From assembly GCA_025330725.1 (NCBI GenBank), contig JAIWND010000037.1, positions 124,001-188,000 of the forward strand: a stretch of DNA of 64,000 nucleotides, read 5' to 3'. Source of the stretch: Chlamydoabsidia padenii (Eukaryota; Mucoromycota; Mucoromycetes; Mucorales; Cunninghamellaceae). Made by a program: the position numbers and the translations under genes. The notes beneath the pieces were generated by a model, which was given only the letters and a program-made list of their open reading frames with translations, searched no databases and was not told where the DNA came from. Each line of letters begins with the position of its first letter. The stretch's first letter is position 1. Shown one piece after another: positions 45,254-57,492 of this stretch.

Positions 45254-45629
45254 ACCAACTAGTTAGGTCATTTATCTTCCTTTTTACACACATACACACA
45301 TTCCACACACACACATACACACACCCTTATCGATTTGCTCCCCAGGCACTTTTGTACAGACATTAAAAAACACAAAACAAACAGATTAGTTATTTTAGTC
45401 TTTGTGAATATCCCCTGTTGTTTGATAATTAAATAATAAAAACCACATTCAAAACGTTATATATATATTAAAAAGACAAGGACTTTGGGAAATATACATT
45501 CTTTATTGTGTTATGGGGGAGGGAAGGATTTATACATATAAACAGCATTACGATAAAGAGGGGGTATCTGTATAGTGTAATGTAAGTTAAAGGACGTCGT
45601 TACTGATTAGAGGAGAAGGGGTATGTGAT

Positions 45630-47175
45630 TTATGCATTGTCTTCGTCGTCATCGGATAAATCTATTGTTTCAACCCAAATAAAAAAGTTAATACAATCCA
45701 TGATCATTGTATTCCATGATCATCTTCTTACCAATAAAAACTGGTTCTGCTGGTCTTGGTGATCTAAGAAGGAGGGAATGAGTTAGCAAAGGATTGTGAA
45801 TGATGATCATTGTTGTTATTTTACCTTCCAAACAACATATCAAGGAAGCGTCCACGAGTGTTTGGCCGGTCGTCATCGTCATCGTCGCAAAGATTGATTT
45901 GTGTTGATGGTAAGAGGGGCTTCCTTACTAAAGCGGTGACATGATTCCTTGTATATATATAAAAAAACAAGATTATTATTAAGCACTTTTAAGTTTTGCC
46001 ACTACTTACGATGCTGATACAAGTAGTCCAGTCCTTGCTTGAGTCAATGTTGAAGATTCTTCGGTTTGAGATCTGAATACAAATATATATATATATATAT
46101 ATATAAAAGAAAATGCGGTCAGGAGGATATTGGTATTATCAATTGATCAACTTACGATGATGCCAGGTCAGTGTCGTGAGCACTAGACAGATGGATAGGA
46201 AGAAAGAGTTAGATGATAAAAGGTCAACCCATATCACTTACCTAGGGTCATCCAATGAGATTCTTTTGCGCTTAGAAGAGGTTGCCATATTCGAGTCCTA
46301 TGTCAAATCATATTAGCAAAAACATAATCCACTACAGTCCTTTGTTTTTATTTTATTAATTACCTGATAGGGTTTTCTGACCTTTTCCTTCAATGTATCA
46401 ATGCGTTTATAAGCTCTTTCTAATAAAAGTTCCAGTTCTTCGTTTTTACTAGGAGAGAAGAGAGAGAGAAATAGTAAGAGTTAATAAGGAGTATATGTAA
46501 GTTGTCTTTTTTTTTTCCTACTTACGTCGCTGTTTCCTGATGTTGTTCAAGTAAAACCACTGAACGTAGACAAAGTTCTTCTCTTGGTAAGTCATGCCAT
46601 TCTTGTATAGTTCTTTGGAGTTCTACTATTGATAATCGTTCCTTCATATTTATCACCCTATATAAATACAAAAAGATTGGATGATTAAAGAGACAGAGAC
46701 AGAGGAGGGGAAACTTACTGTTTGATATTTTTGTATTGTTTAATCTGATAAACATAATCCGCCTTTTCCCTTTCGAATCGTAATGCTTGTTGTCTTGTTT
46801 CTTTTTGTGCTGTTTCCAGTTGTTGTTTCAAAGTGCTGAGGAGTCCTTTAAGGTGATCATGTTGAGATGCACTATCCATACTTGTGTCTGCTGTTATTGT
46901 TTCGATATCGTCTGAAGAAGGAGTCAAGTCAAGAAATAAAGGTCGGATGGGTAGTTGACTGTTGGGGATTCGTTTTTTGCAGAGTGGACAGAGTGCTTTT
47001 GTTGCCACCCAGCTTGATATACTAAGTTTGTCCACACACAAAAACAAGGTGAGTAAAAATAAAAAAATTGGTTTGTGAATAATACTTACCAAGGATGATG
47101 GAAGACATGTCCACAACAAAGTGCCGCCACAGGTTGGGTCGAAAGAGAATCAAAACAAATGATACAATCCTTCAT
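45630..47175 (-). CDS. RING-finger E3 ligase, TRAIP-like
   Basis: Ten exons on the minus strand: 47090-47175, 46719-47021, 46526-46657, 46364-46448, 46242-46297, 46156-46182, 46010-46072, 45825-45947, 45732-45763 and 45630-45661. All phases agree, giving 312 aa. The RING occupies residues about 4-50: CIIC, LCCGHVFHHPC (split across intron 1) and CPLCKKRIP, a C3H2C3 pattern. IRPLFLDLTPSSDD follows, close to TRAIP's linker, then a coiled coil (LKGLLSTLKQQLETAQKE and REKADYVYQIKQ). The C-terminus is Ser/Asp-rich with SKRKRISLDD and TRGRFLDMLFG. TRAIP-family ligases act at stalled replisomes and DNA crosslinks; the assignment rests on the RING-linker-coil layout. The promoter word is at 47264-47276, 89 bp upstream. 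Confidence 0.85.
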
Positions 47176-48022
47176 TTTGATTTGAGGAGGTTTTTATGGG
47201 AAAAAAAAAAAGGAGGAATTGTTTTTTTTTTTTGTTCCAAAATTATATGTGAAAAAGTAAACATTTTCAAATCCCGCTACCCTCATTCCCCGCCAACTTG
47301 GATATTGTGTGTCAAATCGACAAACATAACGGACATAATTACCTTCCTGTAGTGGTAGCACTTGCCCATATGCTTGATAGATAAGGTCAAGATTAGCATG
47401 ACTTTCCCCTTCTATCTGTAGGGTCCTTCATTTTGCCCAAAGGTGCGGTATTTATCGTGATTTCAATTATATCAATAAGGCTGGTTCCATCAGCATAATG
47501 AAAATGATACAACTTCTCGTTGGTCCACCTAGTATGATCGACAAGTACTCTCTCCAGTTGATCCCAGTAACCAGAAAGAAAAAACAAAAAATAACCTTAA
47601 CTGGAATAATAAGACCACTTGATTAATCATTAAGAGAACCACACTTGATACGTTTCTTGATTATGTTTTATGCGTGTTCGGCTCTAACCATAAGAAGATA
47701 TTACTTTTTAGCGGGTTGAATCGCGCATATTTTGTCGAGTGGAAAAATAAAAAAACTGCTCATGGATTTCCTCCTTTTTTTCTTACTATCATTCCTTTCC
47801 ATCGTCCTTATTCTTATTACTGCTACCATGTTGAAAAAGAAAAAGAAAGAAAGCGCAATGAATCAAAGACGAACGTTAGGTTATAGTAAAACTAGAAAAG
47901 GGTGAACCCATATTTAGGATTCATGCATGGTATTAAAATGCCGCCCGGGGGAATAAAAACAGGAATGCCTCTCCTTTTTTTTTTTCTTTTTCTTTCCTTC
48001 CGATTTCACTTGTTTAAATCTC
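47176..48022. other. Intergenic between the RING and JEN1-type genes
   Basis: Contains the promoter word at 47264-47276. A 64-codon minus-strand frame at 47393-47587 (DQLERVLVDHTRWTNEKLYH and FHYADGTSLIDIIEIT) looks coding-like but has no recognised domain and no splice partner; it may be a relic. GCCGCCCGGGGG near 47941 lies about 80 bp before the JEN1-type ATG. Confidence 0.4.
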
Positions 48023-50072
48023 ATGGACGATACCAATAAAAAAGGTTTGGAAAAACAGCCTGATCCACACCATAGCAAGATAAAACAACATCTCATTGAA
48101 TGGAAACAATCCATTGTACGAAAACCTGATCAACCTGTGAATATCTGGCACCTCTTGACGAATCTCACCAATACACAAAGGGTCACGTTTGCTGCTGGTA
48201 AATGAAAAAAAAAAAAAAAAAGTAATCTACCTAACAAAAATAGGACTCATGTTGTATTGTAGCTTTTTTCGGATGGATGCTTGATGCGTTCGACTTTTTC
48301 TCTGTAGGACTCACCACCACTTATATTGGTAAGTTATGAAAAAAAAAAAAAAAGATTGTCATTCTGTAACTGACAATGGTCTTCTCTTTTATAGCTCGGG
48401 ATTTTGGCGTGCCTGTTTCTGAAGTGACTAGTAAGTATCCATTTCATCTTGTCTATCTTTATTTAAACTCTTTTAATTATATAGGTGCCATTACAACTAC
48501 TTTGGTAAGTAAACCAAAAAAAAGGGGGGGGGACAAAAAAACAAAAAACTAAATTGATCTGTTTTAGATGTTAAGGCCCATTGGTGCTCTTGTCTTTGGT
48601 GCCCTGGCTGATCGATATGGACGACGATGGCCATTGATGGTGGATGTGATCTTATTCTCAGTGATCAATATGGCCAGTGGGTTTGCTCCCAACCTTCAAA
48701 CCTTTATTGGACTCCGTGCAGTTTTTGGTATATGTATGGTAAGAAAAAAAAAAAAAACCTTCTTTGATCGATCTTAAAAAAGGGTCATATTAATCCATTT
48801 TTTTATTATAGGGCGGTGAATGGGTAATAAGCGGGATTTGAAATATCATTGTCATGCTGATCTCCTTCTCTCTCTCTCTTTTAAATCATAGGGACTTGGT
48901 GCCTCACTTGCTCTCGAAACCCTTCCGATCGAAGCACGTGGTCTATTCTCTGGTATCTTTCAACAGGGGTATGCATGCGGTTACTTACTGGCGACACTGA
49001 CCAGCTATGTGATAATAAGCCAAGGGGGGTCATGGCGTATCCTCTTCTGGGTAGGAGCGGCATTTGCTCTTCTGGCAGTGGTGATCCGATTCTGGGTACC
49101 TGAGTCCGAAACGTTCGAACAAACTCAAAAAGCCCGCCAGATGCTGAACCGATCAGTATGGAAGGAAGCCGGTCTCGCGGTGCAAAAACATTGGGCTCGC
49201 TTGGTGTACATGGTGATTTTTGCTGCCTTTTTCAACTTTTTCTCCCATGGCTCACAAGATTTGTATCCGACCTTCTTGACCACTCAACTCCATTACAGCG
49301 AAGCAGACAAAACCGTGACCAGTGTGATCTATAATATTGGTGCCATCGTCGGGGGGACTCTCTTTGGTTACTTGTCCAATTATCTGGGTCGTCGGTTTGT
49401 GGTGGTGTTGTGTGCCATTGGTGCTGGTGCGTTTATTCCCTTGTGGGCATTTGGGCCTTCGATGGCTTCGTTACAGTTTGGGTCCTTTATGATGCAATTC
49501 TTTGTCCAGGGCGGATGGGGGGTGGTCCCGGCTTATTTGAATGAAATCTCTCCACCAGGATTCCGAAGTCTTATGCCTGGTTTAGCTTATCAATTGGGTA
49601 ACCTGGTATAGTAACAAGGAAGAAGAAGGGAAGGAGGGCGGGGGACGATATACTTATGAACTCTCTTTTTAGATCAGTGCTGCCAGTTCCCAAATTGAAG
49701 CAACCATCGGTGAACAATACCCTCTTAGAGAAGCCGATGGTACTATGCGCTTGGATCCATTAACTCATCAACCCATTGCCAATTATGCCCTGACTCAAGC
49801 TATCTTCATGGGTTGTGTTTGTGGTGGACTCTTGGTGACAGGTATTAAAGAAAGTGATCCATTTGACTTGTTTGATCAACTTTTTTTTTTTTTTTTTGTT
49901 GTTAATTATAGTCTTCTTTGGAAAAGAAGAAACGAACAAGGACTTTATGCAAAACTTGGTGGAAGATGAAGACTCAATCAATAGTGTCGGTGTGGTCGAT
50001 ATTCAAGAAATTCAGTTGGAACATGGCGAACTTGGGAAAAAAGCAAATAGTGTCACTAATCCTTCGCTTTAG
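48023..50072 (+). CDS. JEN1: JEN1-type monocarboxylate/proton symporter (MFS, SHS family)
   Basis: Nine exons: 48023-48197, 48263-48328, 48395-48430, 48485-48504, 48568-48738, 48812-48823, 48892-49605, 49673-49841 and 49912-50072, giving 507 aa. A cytosolic N-terminus leads into MFS helices starting AFFGWMLDAFDFFSVGL. The A-motif is GALADRYGRRWPL. The JEN signature N-x2-S-H-x2-S-Q-D-x3-T appears intact as NFFSHGSQDLYPT at about 275-287, a motif required for lactate/pyruvate transport in yeast Jen1. PAYLNEISPPGFR and a hydrophilic C-terminus follow. Exons 4 (20 nt) and 6 (12 nt, Gly-Gly-Glu-Trp) are micro-exons. Intron 6 carries GCGGGATTTGAAA at 48831-48843. Uptake of lactate, pyruvate or succinate at the plasma membrane is expected. 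Confidence 0.95.
48831..48843. promoter_or_regulatory. GCGGGATTTGAAA inside intron 6 of the JEN1-type gene
   Basis: An exact copy of the dispersed word within a 68-nt intron, away from any start codon. It could be a regulatory site within the gene or show that the word spreads or acts independently of promoters. Confidence 0.5.
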
Positions 50073-50708
50073 TGATACTTTTTACCGTAGAACTCAATTT
50101 TACTCGTTGTATTTGACTTTAAATAATAAACAATGATAATAAAACCCTTTTGTGTGCCTTTGTTTTTGTCTGGGGTTAAATTTCACATCCCGCTTCATGC
50201 AAAAAGAACGGGACTGGAACGGGTGTCCATTCATCCGCCAGCGCTTTAAAAAGTTGATCTTTTTTATTACTAGGATTTCGCGTCTCATTTTTTTTTTGTA
50301 AGAGACGTTATCTTGACAGCAAGATCTAGCTCTGTACATTGATATAGACTCTTTGACCACCATCCAGAAAGATCTATTTAGGAGATCCCCTTTCACCGCG
50401 GTACGTTCAAATTCCGAAAAAAAAAAACCGGTGATACCATGTGGCTGGAACTGCAAATGTTTTTTTTTTTTTCCATTCTGTACCATTTGCATTTCTGACG
50501 ACGAAGATGATGAAATTAGGGGGACAGTAATACAGAAAAAGAATGATGGCGATTGGAGAAGTTTCATTGCTTTTAGATTCAAGGTCTATATCAAACAACA
50601 AGCTTTGTCTCTCCTTCTTTTTTTCTATAAGATCAAAAAAAGTAGGAAACCACACCTGATGGATGATGCGCTTGGTACTCATGATTTCCACTACTGTATA
50701 TTATTAGA
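50073..50708. other. Intergenic between the JEN1-type gene and the next orphan
   Basis: Variant promoter word TTTCACATCCCG at 50181-50192. A long open frame (50353-50919) crosses this region but is Phe/Lys-rich low-complexity text in a different frame from the supported downstream exon. Confidence 0.5.
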
Positions 50709-51545
50709 ATGGATACATTTTCTATCGACCTTGTATCAAAAAGATTCACAAGTAGTACTGAGGCCATGGTTTATTGTCAAGCACAAAGTGTGCCATTCGG
50801 CATTTCCTTCCAGCAAGAACAAGGTCCAAAAAAGGTATTCCATCAATATTCAAATCCCGAATGTAAATGATTTCTCACCCCCTTCTCTTTTCTTTTTTCT
50901 TCCTCTTTTTTTACTCTAGACCATTCATATTGTTTTCTCACAACATTCCAATCAACAAAATTCCGGACGATACCATTGGCGTGTAGCGCTGACACAGCAA
51001 GAGGATGGTATGTGGTCATTCCGTCTTCTTGATCGGCAACTACAAAAACGTATGGCTTTACTTCAGACGATGGAATCGAAACTTTTGACGGTTGCTGCAG
51101 GTAGCCAAGTGCTCACGGACCAGGCTCTTGGAGAATTACAATGTTTGCTTGACACCTTGATGGCATCTTCCACCACCACTGATGATTCTCCCAAAGTAAG
51201 TAGATCCCCTCCCACAAATACATTGTTAGGATCACTGGCTGACTGACTGACTGACTCTTTAATGTGTGCAAGGTACCTGTCACTATCCCACAACACACCT
51301 CTTATGTCAAACTCCATACCAATCGTGTCCTTCAAGATCTCCAACATTTAAAGCGTCCAAATAGCCCTAGTCCTCAACCTGGGTTTGAATCCACTTGTGA
51401 TTCGTTCACTTATTCTCTATATGACCAACAGAAACAACCAACGATATACACTAGTAGCAACACTTTGGTGACCGAACAACAACAATCTGACCCCCCTACT
51501 GCTTATTATCCTTCTCATCAACAAGAACCTTGGTATCCTCCCTAG
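50709..51545 (+). CDS. Orphan protein, 224 aa
   Basis: Three exons, 50709-50834, 50920-51195 and 51273-51545, all phase 0. Exon 1 begins MDTFSIDLVSKRFTSSTEAM and exon 2 continues TIHIVFSQHSNQQNSGRYHW and RVALTQQEDGMWSFRLLDRQ, like a small beta domain. A helical stretch follows (KRMALLQTMESKLLTVAAGS). The C-terminus is Pro/Gln/Ser-rich and disordered. No family is recognised. The first intron contains TTCAAATCCCG at 50849-50859, and the second a (GACT)n run. An in-frame stop upstream supports the chosen ATG. Confidence 0.65.
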
Positions 51546-51692
51546 TTTGGTCTGGTCTACTATTATCTATCTATAATAAAAAAATTTACGGTTTGTCATT
51601 GTGCTACGAATTAGCGACATAATTCACACGCCGTCTCTCTTTCTCTCTCTTTTTTATTTTTCTTTCTTTTACTTTTGTCTTATCTCCGTAGT

Positions 51693-53218
51693 ATGACATT
51701 TGCAAATAGTAGCAACAACAATGAAACGACACCAATGCTTCCTCGGAGGCAAAGCTCTAATCATTGGAACAAGATCAAACAAAAGACAATGGTAAGTGGG
51801 GATGGGGGCTTAATTTCCAAACGATGGACTCACACTAATGCTTTTCCTCTCTCTCTCTCTCTCCTAATTATCAATTTATAAAGCTCCTTCGAACCCTGTT
51901 GGTACTAGGCCTACTTACTGGCCTTGCTATTGGTGTTTGGGCTCTTCAATGTGGACACTCTCCTTCTTCCTCTCCCTCTTCTCAAGATCACTGGAAACAA
52001 GCGTTGGCGGAATTAACACAAGATGCAACCTGTGTAAATGACCTTGGCCGTGTACCTGGCTCTCAGTATATCGACCGACAAGCTCGACTAGCCAAGACGA
52101 TGCGACAAGAAGATGTGTTTGCCTATGTGATGGAACCCTCACCTACCATGCTCTACTACACCAATCTCACCTGGTCACGCACCGAACGAGCCTTCTTGGT
52201 CCTCTTTACTCTCACCAACTCTACCACAGCAACAGGATTGGATATGACAATCATCACCCCATTATTCGAACAAACACGGGCCAAGGAGCAATGGATCAAG
52301 GCCAACTTACCATCCGCCATCAAGCCGACAATGGTAGCCTGGGTGGAACATGGATCACCTTTTGACACAGTGCACAAGGTACTCGAACAACATCCTGACT
52401 GGTCTACTTCTTCGACACTTCAAATTGAACCCACTACAAGATACTTTATTGCTGAAGGACTACGTACGACATTACAGGCCAAAGTAGCACTAGCCTCCCC
52501 CGCCATCCAGCAATTACGAATGATCAAGACCTCTGAAGAAATAGCGATCATGCGGTGTGCGAATCAAATCACAGTACGAGCCATCGACACCGTCCAGCGA
52601 CATGGGATTCAAGTGGGTATGACGGAACAAGCGATTGAAAGTCGAATGGTAGAAGCCTTACAACAAGTGGGTCTCGTCAATACTTGGGTGGTAGCTCTTG
52701 TTGATGCCAATGCCGCCTTTCCTCATGGACAACCTGGACAACCTCATCACGTCAAACCTACTAGTCTGGTCTTGATCGACACTGGCGGCGAATTATATGA
52801 TTACCAATCGGATACCACTCGTACTTTCTTCCTTGACCCTCCGGCTGTCAACCACACCATCCGTGACGCTTGGATGACGGTACGAAATGCTCAACAAGCT
52901 GTGCTCGATCATAGGAAACAAGGCGATTCATGTGCTAATGTTGATCTCACGGCTCGTCATCTTATCACCAAGGCAGGGTTTGGACACTATTTCACTCATC
53001 GTTTGGGTCATGGCATTGGATTGGAAATGCACGAGGATCCTTACATGAACCAAGGTAACACGGACTGCACTCTTCAACCTGGATTCACCTTTTCTGTTGA
53101 ACCGGGGATCTACGTGCCTGGTGAATTCGGTATTCGCCTCGAGGATATCGTTGTTGTTAATCAACATGGCGATCTGGAACTTTTGACTGATGGTTTGGCT
53201 TTGGATCCTTGGGCTTGA
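51693..53218 (+). CDS. M24 metallopeptidase (Xaa-Pro aminopeptidase/prolidase-like), membrane-anchored
   Basis: Two exons, 51693-51791 and 51884-53218, give 477 aa. A short cytosolic N-terminus is followed by a signal anchor at about 34-53 (LLRTLLVLGLLTGLAIGVWA), so the enzyme should face the lumen or outside. The creatinase N-like domain (RQARLAKTMRQEDVFAYVM) precedes the pita-bread catalytic domain. Metal ligands in order are Asp in VLIDTGGE, Asp in YQSDTTR, His in THRLGHGIGLEMHE, Glu in FSVEPGIYV and Glu in IRLEDIVV; all five are present. Family enzymes remove N-terminal residues before Pro or split X-Pro dipeptides using two Mn/Co ions. The membrane anchor suggests a secretory-pathway location. 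Confidence 0.93.
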
Positions 53219-53692
53219 TAATTTGTTTTTTTGTTTTTGTTTTAGTTATAGTAAATTTTTATTATGATCATGAAATAAAATTTATGTTTTGACTCATATA
53301 TGTGGGGATATGTATGGTGGATAGGAGATGGATGCATAACAACCAGTCTGTGGGGTTATAGTCGGGGATCTACAGGGATTGTGTAATGACTATTTTTGAT
53401 GATCATGAAGGATAAGAATTGTCGTTTTTTATATTTCTTTATGAAATGATCAAGAAAAAGAGAGTAAGGGGGCCCACCACAAGACACCCGTAGGCGGGGG
53501 TTGAATTCTAGATTCATGCACAAGTGAGCCAAAAGAAGATGCAGTTAAAACGTCAACAAAGGAGTATGTAACTATCCATCATCTGATTATTTCAATCTGG
53601 TAAAAGATGATATCACCTCGTATACTTTATTATTTTATATATTTTAATCTATACAATATACACTATCTATTACTAAACGTTTCTATAACTAA
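53219..53692. other. Convergent 3' region
   Basis: AATAAAATTT near 53273 for the M24 gene; a promoter-word-like GGCGGGGGTTGAATTC near 53492; AT-rich otherwise. No gene was seen. Confidence 0.5.
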
Positions 53693-54320
53693 TCAATAAA
53701 AGTTGGCCCATCGATCCGCATCATAGTTTTCCATCAAATCCTTTTCATCCTTGTATCGTGCATGCCAGCCTTCAAACCCACCACGGATCACGTATACCTA
53801 TTGTATAGAAGAAAGAGTCAAGTTCCAAAGTCTATCAATCCTCAGATTCCACCTCCCCCTTTTTTTTTTATACCTGTTGATCCTTTGATGAGAGACTGGG
53901 TTGAAGGTGTCGTATTTCGTTGTATATCCTAGCTGATTTGGGCCCTATAATATAACAAGGTCAGTAGTTTGTCATGATTATCCTTGTCGTTTTGATTACC
54001 TCTGACTTGAGAGAGAGCACAGTGGAAGTAGATGACAGGTACGTTGGAGTATGTCTGAGCAAGATCCGAAGCTGCATCGACTAGTTGATTGGCAGGGACA
54101 TTCAAAGCACCTGGGATATTGCCTCCCTTTTTTTTTTTTAAAAAAAAATAAGGATGTGAGTAAAGTGGAGTGTAGGTAGTTTTTTTTTTTATATATCACT
54201 TACCACGAAATCGTCATCTCTTACATCTATAATAAGGTAATCTTTCCCTACTTGTTTGGAAGGATCTCGTATGAGCTGGACGACTTGATCACCATCTACC
54301 AAAGGAGCCACAAATGACAT
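53693..54320 (-). CDS. Cdc25-like/Acr2-type rhodanese phosphatase
   Basis: Four exons on the minus strand, 54204-54320, 54000-54126, 53874-53944 and 53693-53797, give 139 aa. It is a single rhodanese domain: LIIDVRDDDFVGGNIPGALNV, VIYFHCALSQVRGPKSARIY with the catalytic C-x5-R loop (CALSQVR), and VIRGGFEGWHARY. The HCxxSQxRGP form is that of small Cdc25-like phosphatases/arsenate reductases such as fission-yeast Ibp1 and plant Acr2, not of thiosulfate sulfurtransferases. Length is typical. Whether it acts on phosphotyrosine or arsenate cannot be read from sequence. Confidence 0.92.
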
Positions 54321-55506
54321 TTTTGTAAAAAATATAGAAAAGAGGGAAAAAGAGAAGACGCAACTGGAAAAAACAAAAAAGATGCCATCGTAAAATTGAA
54401 ACCCAGATTCAACGGATCGGCTCTTTTTTTTGCCTAATATATGTTCTTGGAAGTACCAAACTTGCAACATGACTTTCCCAGTTTAATCAATTTTGCCAAG
54501 TATTACATTGATTACTTTTTATATTGCCAAGTAGAACAATAATATATCCTGAGGGAAAGCCAAGTGTTTTGATCTCCCCCCCTCCTTTCTCAATTTTCAC
54601 ATCCCGTCGTTCATGCTTGGACCCAGATTTAAGATCCGCCTTTACACTTTATGTATTGTTTTTATCCTCCCCACTTTTTAACAAAAGTAGTGAAAAAAAA
54701 AAAAAAGATAGCCATAGTTATTCATATGAATAGAGGAAGAGAAATCACCTGTTTTTCTCAGAATGAGATCATAATAGAAGCCGATGATGATCTTCCTTAA
54801 AAAGCAACGGAGACCGAAACCAATAAATGATCTCAGTTACTAACGAGCCTAATACATTTGGGCGTATTTTTCTTTAAAGTGTATGTATAAATAAACATTG
54901 TCAGCAAGATGAATTGGGAAAAGGATAATCTAATAAGCCTGTCTGTACCTTATCATCATGATGATGTCGGTTTGATCACGTTTTCTCTCTTCTTCTTCTT
55001 CTTGTAATGACCATAAACAGAATAGTTTCCATAGTGTCCTTAATTTACTACTTTATATATTCTTATAAACTGTTTGATCAACAACTGAGAGGGAGAGGGA
55101 CCCAGATTCCATAGTTGCGTTGTTTTAGCGAGAAAAAAAAAAGTTTACTTCATTTGTAAATGTTGTTCCTATTGGGTATCTTGTCGACCGTCACATCATT
55201 GTCGTACATAGCACAGCCGCAAGCAAGCAAGCAAAAAAGCATGCACACTATTTTTTTTTTTTTTTTTTTTCTACTTTACAGGTACCCACTCCGGCCAATG
55301 AGATTAAAAATCTTGGCGCCTAAAATTTTTTCTTTTTTCACCTTTTTCTTTCCCTTTTTCTTTCCCTTTTTCTTTATCACTTTTTCTTTCTTCATTTTAT
55401 ATATATCCCCCCATCCCCCTTCTTCATTTATTACATAACCATTCATATATAAATACATTTACATTACACCTCATACACTTTATATCATTCTTAATACAAG
55501 GACATT
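54321..55506. other. Intergenic, promoter side of the rhodanese and GT2 genes
   Basis: TTTTCACATCCCG at 54594-54606 (274 bp from the rhodanese ATG), a GCAA repeat near 55221, a T tract at 55250-55269, a repeated CTTTTTCTTTCC run at 55345-55375 and a TATATATA near 55400 before the GT2 ATG. No gene is supported. Confidence 0.55.
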
Positions 55507-57492
55507 ATGACCTCACTTTTGAATTACCCATTTGAACTTGTGGCACCAATGGCTGCTATTGTGTCCATCTTGCTCTTACCTCTTGGACCACTATTAATAC
55601 CTCGTTTTTACCTCATCTTCTTACTCATTTACTTTACTTGCTTCCTCTATACACAAATCAACCATGTCTTCAAATTCTGGCTTACTGTCTCCAACATCAA
55701 GAAAACCATTCGACGATGGAATCAACTCAACAACAACAACAACAACAACAACAATACCACTATGACGAACATGAATGATAACGAAAAGGAAGGAACCTCC
55801 GCCTCATCTGCACCAGCTTCACCTACACCAACACCTACTCGGGAACGTTATCCTATCATGGACGATGATCGTTTGAACGAAATGGAAACCAACTTGAAAC
55901 TCTACGACGATAATCACTTTGTCCATGCCTTTATCGTGCCGAACTATGCGGAGCCTGAAGCTTTGTTAAGGGATACCATCAAACGACTAGCAAATCACAG
56001 GTAACAAAAGAGAACTCCTATTTGTGTGGGGAGTGAAGAAGGGGGTGCTATGATATCACATATACTAACTATATATAAAAAAACTGCTATTATAGAAATG
56101 CCCAATCGAATTATGTGATCATTCTTGCTATGGAAGGCTCTGAAACTGGATATGAACCTAAAGCGGATAATTTGACCAACTACTTTAAGGATAGCTTCCT
56201 TCACTTTATTGTTACTGTCCATCCTCCCGACATCCCTGGTGAATCTCGTGGTAAAGGCTCCAATGTGGCATGGGCGGCTCGTCATGGTTGTGCGGAAATG
56301 ATTCAACGTGGTGTGGATCGTCGTCGGGTTATCTTGACTGTCTCTGATTCTGATTCCTCAATCCCTGAACTCTATGTAAAAGAAGTAAGTAAACTTGTCA
56401 AGGAAAAAAAGAAAAGAAAAAAAAAGAAAAGATCAATTATACTCACATCTCTCTCTTTCTTTATAGGTTGAAAAGACATTCACTCAAGCCGAAGATCCTT
56501 ACTTTTTATTGTTTGCACCACCCATCTTCTTCTCTCGAAATGCCTTTGATGTGCCCGCAGCGGTACGAATGACTGATATCACCTGGTCGGCCATGGTGAT
56601 GTCCAATCTCAGCAACAGTCGTGGTATCGCCTTCCCTTGCTCAACTTATTCACTCTCGATGATTCTGGCGGAACGTGTGGGCTACTGGGATACTGATGCT
56701 GATTCGGTGGGTGAAGATATGCATATGATGCTAAAGTGCTTCTTCAAGACGGACGGTTTAGCTCGTTGTGCTCCCATCTTTGTCCCTATCAACTTGACAA
56801 ATGTCCAAACCAATGGCTACCTCTCCAACATGCATGCTCGTTACGTTCAAGCCAAGCGTCATTATAACGGTGTGGCCGATGTCTCTTATACTCTGCGTAG
56901 TGCGGCAGGATTGGTGGATCTTGCCGATGGTCAAAAGAACAAGTACATGATGGGTCTCCTTAACACCAACAGTAACAAAAAATCGTCCATGTACGCCTCT
57001 CCTACCTTTTGGTTCGACAAACTCTTGGTGTGTGCCAAGGTGCTTGAAGCTCATATGATTCCTGTCACTTCGGGTTGGTTGATGTTTGCTGCTGTGCCTC
57101 TCATGCAATTCATCCTCTTTCCTCCTCATTCTATGGTGGACTTTGTGGATCCTGCCGACAATCCCATCCTCACCTCGGACTTTTATGCAACCTTGTGGAA
57201 TATCGTCAAGATCATCACTGTGTTTTTACCTCTGCCTTTGTTTGGTACCTTGTCCATCTACGAACACCTTCATCGTGTGGTCGATCGTGAATTGTATCGT
57301 AAATCACCATTGGAATCAAGGACGTGGAGGAATGTGTTTGATTATATCACTTTGCCTATCGCCGCTTGGTTGTTTATGACCATCCCTTCCACTATCGCCT
57401 GCATCAAACGACTCTACAAACCCACCGACCAATACATTGTTGCCGAAAAATTCTTTGATGAAGACTCTGATGGGGATAGTCATTCTCTCTAG
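55507..57492 (+). CDS. GT2-family membrane glycosyltransferase
   Basis: Three exons, 55507-56000, 56096-56384 and 56467-57492, give 602 aa. Two N-terminal helices (LVAPMAAIVSILLLPLGPLL and FLLIYFTCFLYTQ) precede an Asn-repeat linker and the catalytic core: FVHAFIVPNYAEPEALLRDT (nucleotide-sugar binding start), GKGSNVAWAARHG, ILTVSDSDSSIP (DxD-like) and DTDADSVGEDMHMMLK (the ED catalytic-base motif). Two or three C-terminal helices follow (VTSGWLMFAAVPLMQFILF, IVKIITVFLPLPLFGT and ITLPIAAWLFMTIPSTI). The chitin-synthase QxxRW motif is not apparent, so it belongs with the broader GT2 group, not with canonical chitin synthases. The polysaccharide or glycolipid made is unknown. Confidence 0.87.

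Noticed and set aside
50353..50919. 188-codon plus-strand open frame
   Set aside because: It crosses T tracts and encodes Phe/Lys-rich low-complexity text; a better-supported exon at 50709-50834 uses another frame and splices in phase to clear coding exons.
55507..57492. Chitin synthase assignment
   Set aside because: The GT2 fold motifs are present but the QxxRW motif of processive chitin synthases is not apparent, so only GT2 is claimed.
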